DNA of 23,542 nt, from contig JAAVXQ010000017.1 of assembly GCA_022790685.1 (NCBI GenBank), forward strand, positions 1-23,542. The letters run 5' to 3'. The DNA comes from Clostridia bacterium (GTDB lineage: Bacteria; Bacillota; Clostridia; TANB77; CAG-508). Position numbers and translations under genes: made by a program. Numbering within the stretch: the stretch's first letter is position 1; each line of letters begins with the position of its first letter. Below, one piece after another: positions 23,248 to 23,542 of this stretch. The notes beneath the pieces were generated by a model. It ran no database searches. It was not told the origin of the DNA and was given only the letters and a program-made list of their open reading frames with translations.

Positions 23248-23542
23248 ATGAAAAATGTGTATATAATTTTATCACATACTGGAACTTTATTATCAAGGAT
23301 AATAAAAATTGCTACAGGAAATGAATATACTCATTCATCAATTTCGTTAGATGAAAACTTAGAAAAGATGTACTCATTTGGAAGACTAAATCCATACAAT
23401 GCTTTTATTGGTGGATTTGTTGAGGAAGGAAAAAATATAGGAACTTTTAAAAGATTTAAAAAGACAAAAGTAGGAGTATATAAATTAAAAGTTTCAGACG
23501 AGCAGTATAGTGATATTAAAGAAACTATAAATTATATAAAAA
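23248..23542 (+). CDS. Papain-like amidase-family (YycO/YiiX, NlpC/P60 clan) protein, partial at right edge
   Basis: The ATG at 23248 follows AGAGGGAAGT. The visible 98 residues begin MKNVYIILSHTGTLLSRIIK, then ATGNEYTHSSISLD, and the frame runs off the window. TH(S/V)SI-L is the family's His motif and the early LSHTGTLLSR strand resembles the permuted NlpC/P60 proteins of the YycO type; the nucleophilic Cys and other site residues would lie beyond the edge or are not yet visible. No signal peptide is seen. Likely role: hydrolysis of an amide or ester bond in peptidoglycan or lipid. The exact substrate is unknown. Confidence 0.72.
   Translation, partial: MKNVYIILSHTGTLLSRIIKIATGNEYTHSSISLDENLEKMYSFGRLNPYNAFIGGFVEEGKNIGTFKRFKKTKVGVYKLKVSDEQYSDIKETINYIK

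Noticed and set aside
1..23542. CRISPR array, prophage or insertion sequence
   Set aside because: No regularly spaced direct repeats, transposase, integrase or phage structural motifs were seen on either strand.

Overview
The window comes from a very AT-rich bacterium of the phylum Bacillota, most likely class Clostridia. The evidence is strong AGGAGG-type ribosome binding sites, sigma-A promoters with 16-18 base spacers, a THF riboswitch and an M-box, a LexA/ObgE/MutS2 gene set, and ordinary use of TAA/TAG/TGA as stops. It is mostly chromosomal housekeeping DNA with one foreign-looking patch near the left edge.

Layout. 1-300 is the start of a membrane-anchored protein on the minus strand. 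472-1783 is a GC-richer accessory patch: a secreted protein broken at an A7 run, the last codons of a lost metal P-type ATPase, and an unrecognised cytoplasmic protein with its own terminator. 2042-4788 is a trpS - cupin - obgE operon, preceded by a possible Trp-containing leader peptide. 4951-7610 holds a ferritin-like protein, an HD-domain protein and lexA. 7765-11161 (minus) is a complete folate uptake and retention operon: THF riboswitch, folT, ecfA, ecfT, folC. 11213-13555 is mutS2. 13785-13966 holds tRNA-Met(CAT)/Ile2 and tRNA-Tyr genes, followed by two decayed gene remnants. 14681-16355 is a run of small enzymes (HAD phosphatase, GNAT, Nudix). 16423-18338 is a self-regulated GntR - ABC ATPase - ABC permease operon. 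18411-19959 has two membrane proteins of unknown role. 20044-23043 is an M-box riboswitch controlling two tandem mgtE magnesium transporter genes. The window ends inside a papain-like amidase-family gene.

The outstanding observation concerns translation. Five conserved genes (obgE, ecfA, folC, the ABC permease and the second mgtE) each carry one extra C, always in the same setting and codon phase: NNT-C-GGA, where skipping the C restores a conserved Gly(GGA). In the zero frame each site reads NNT CGG A. By eye I find no other in-frame CGG codon in the roughly 6,200 codons of native genes. The only other in-frame CGG codons lie in the foreign patch. Two affected proteins, ObgE and FolC, are normally important for growth. 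The pattern suggests that CGG is an unassigned or starved codon at which ribosomes shift +1, rather than five independent pseudogenes. A systematic sequencing or assembly error is the main alternative.
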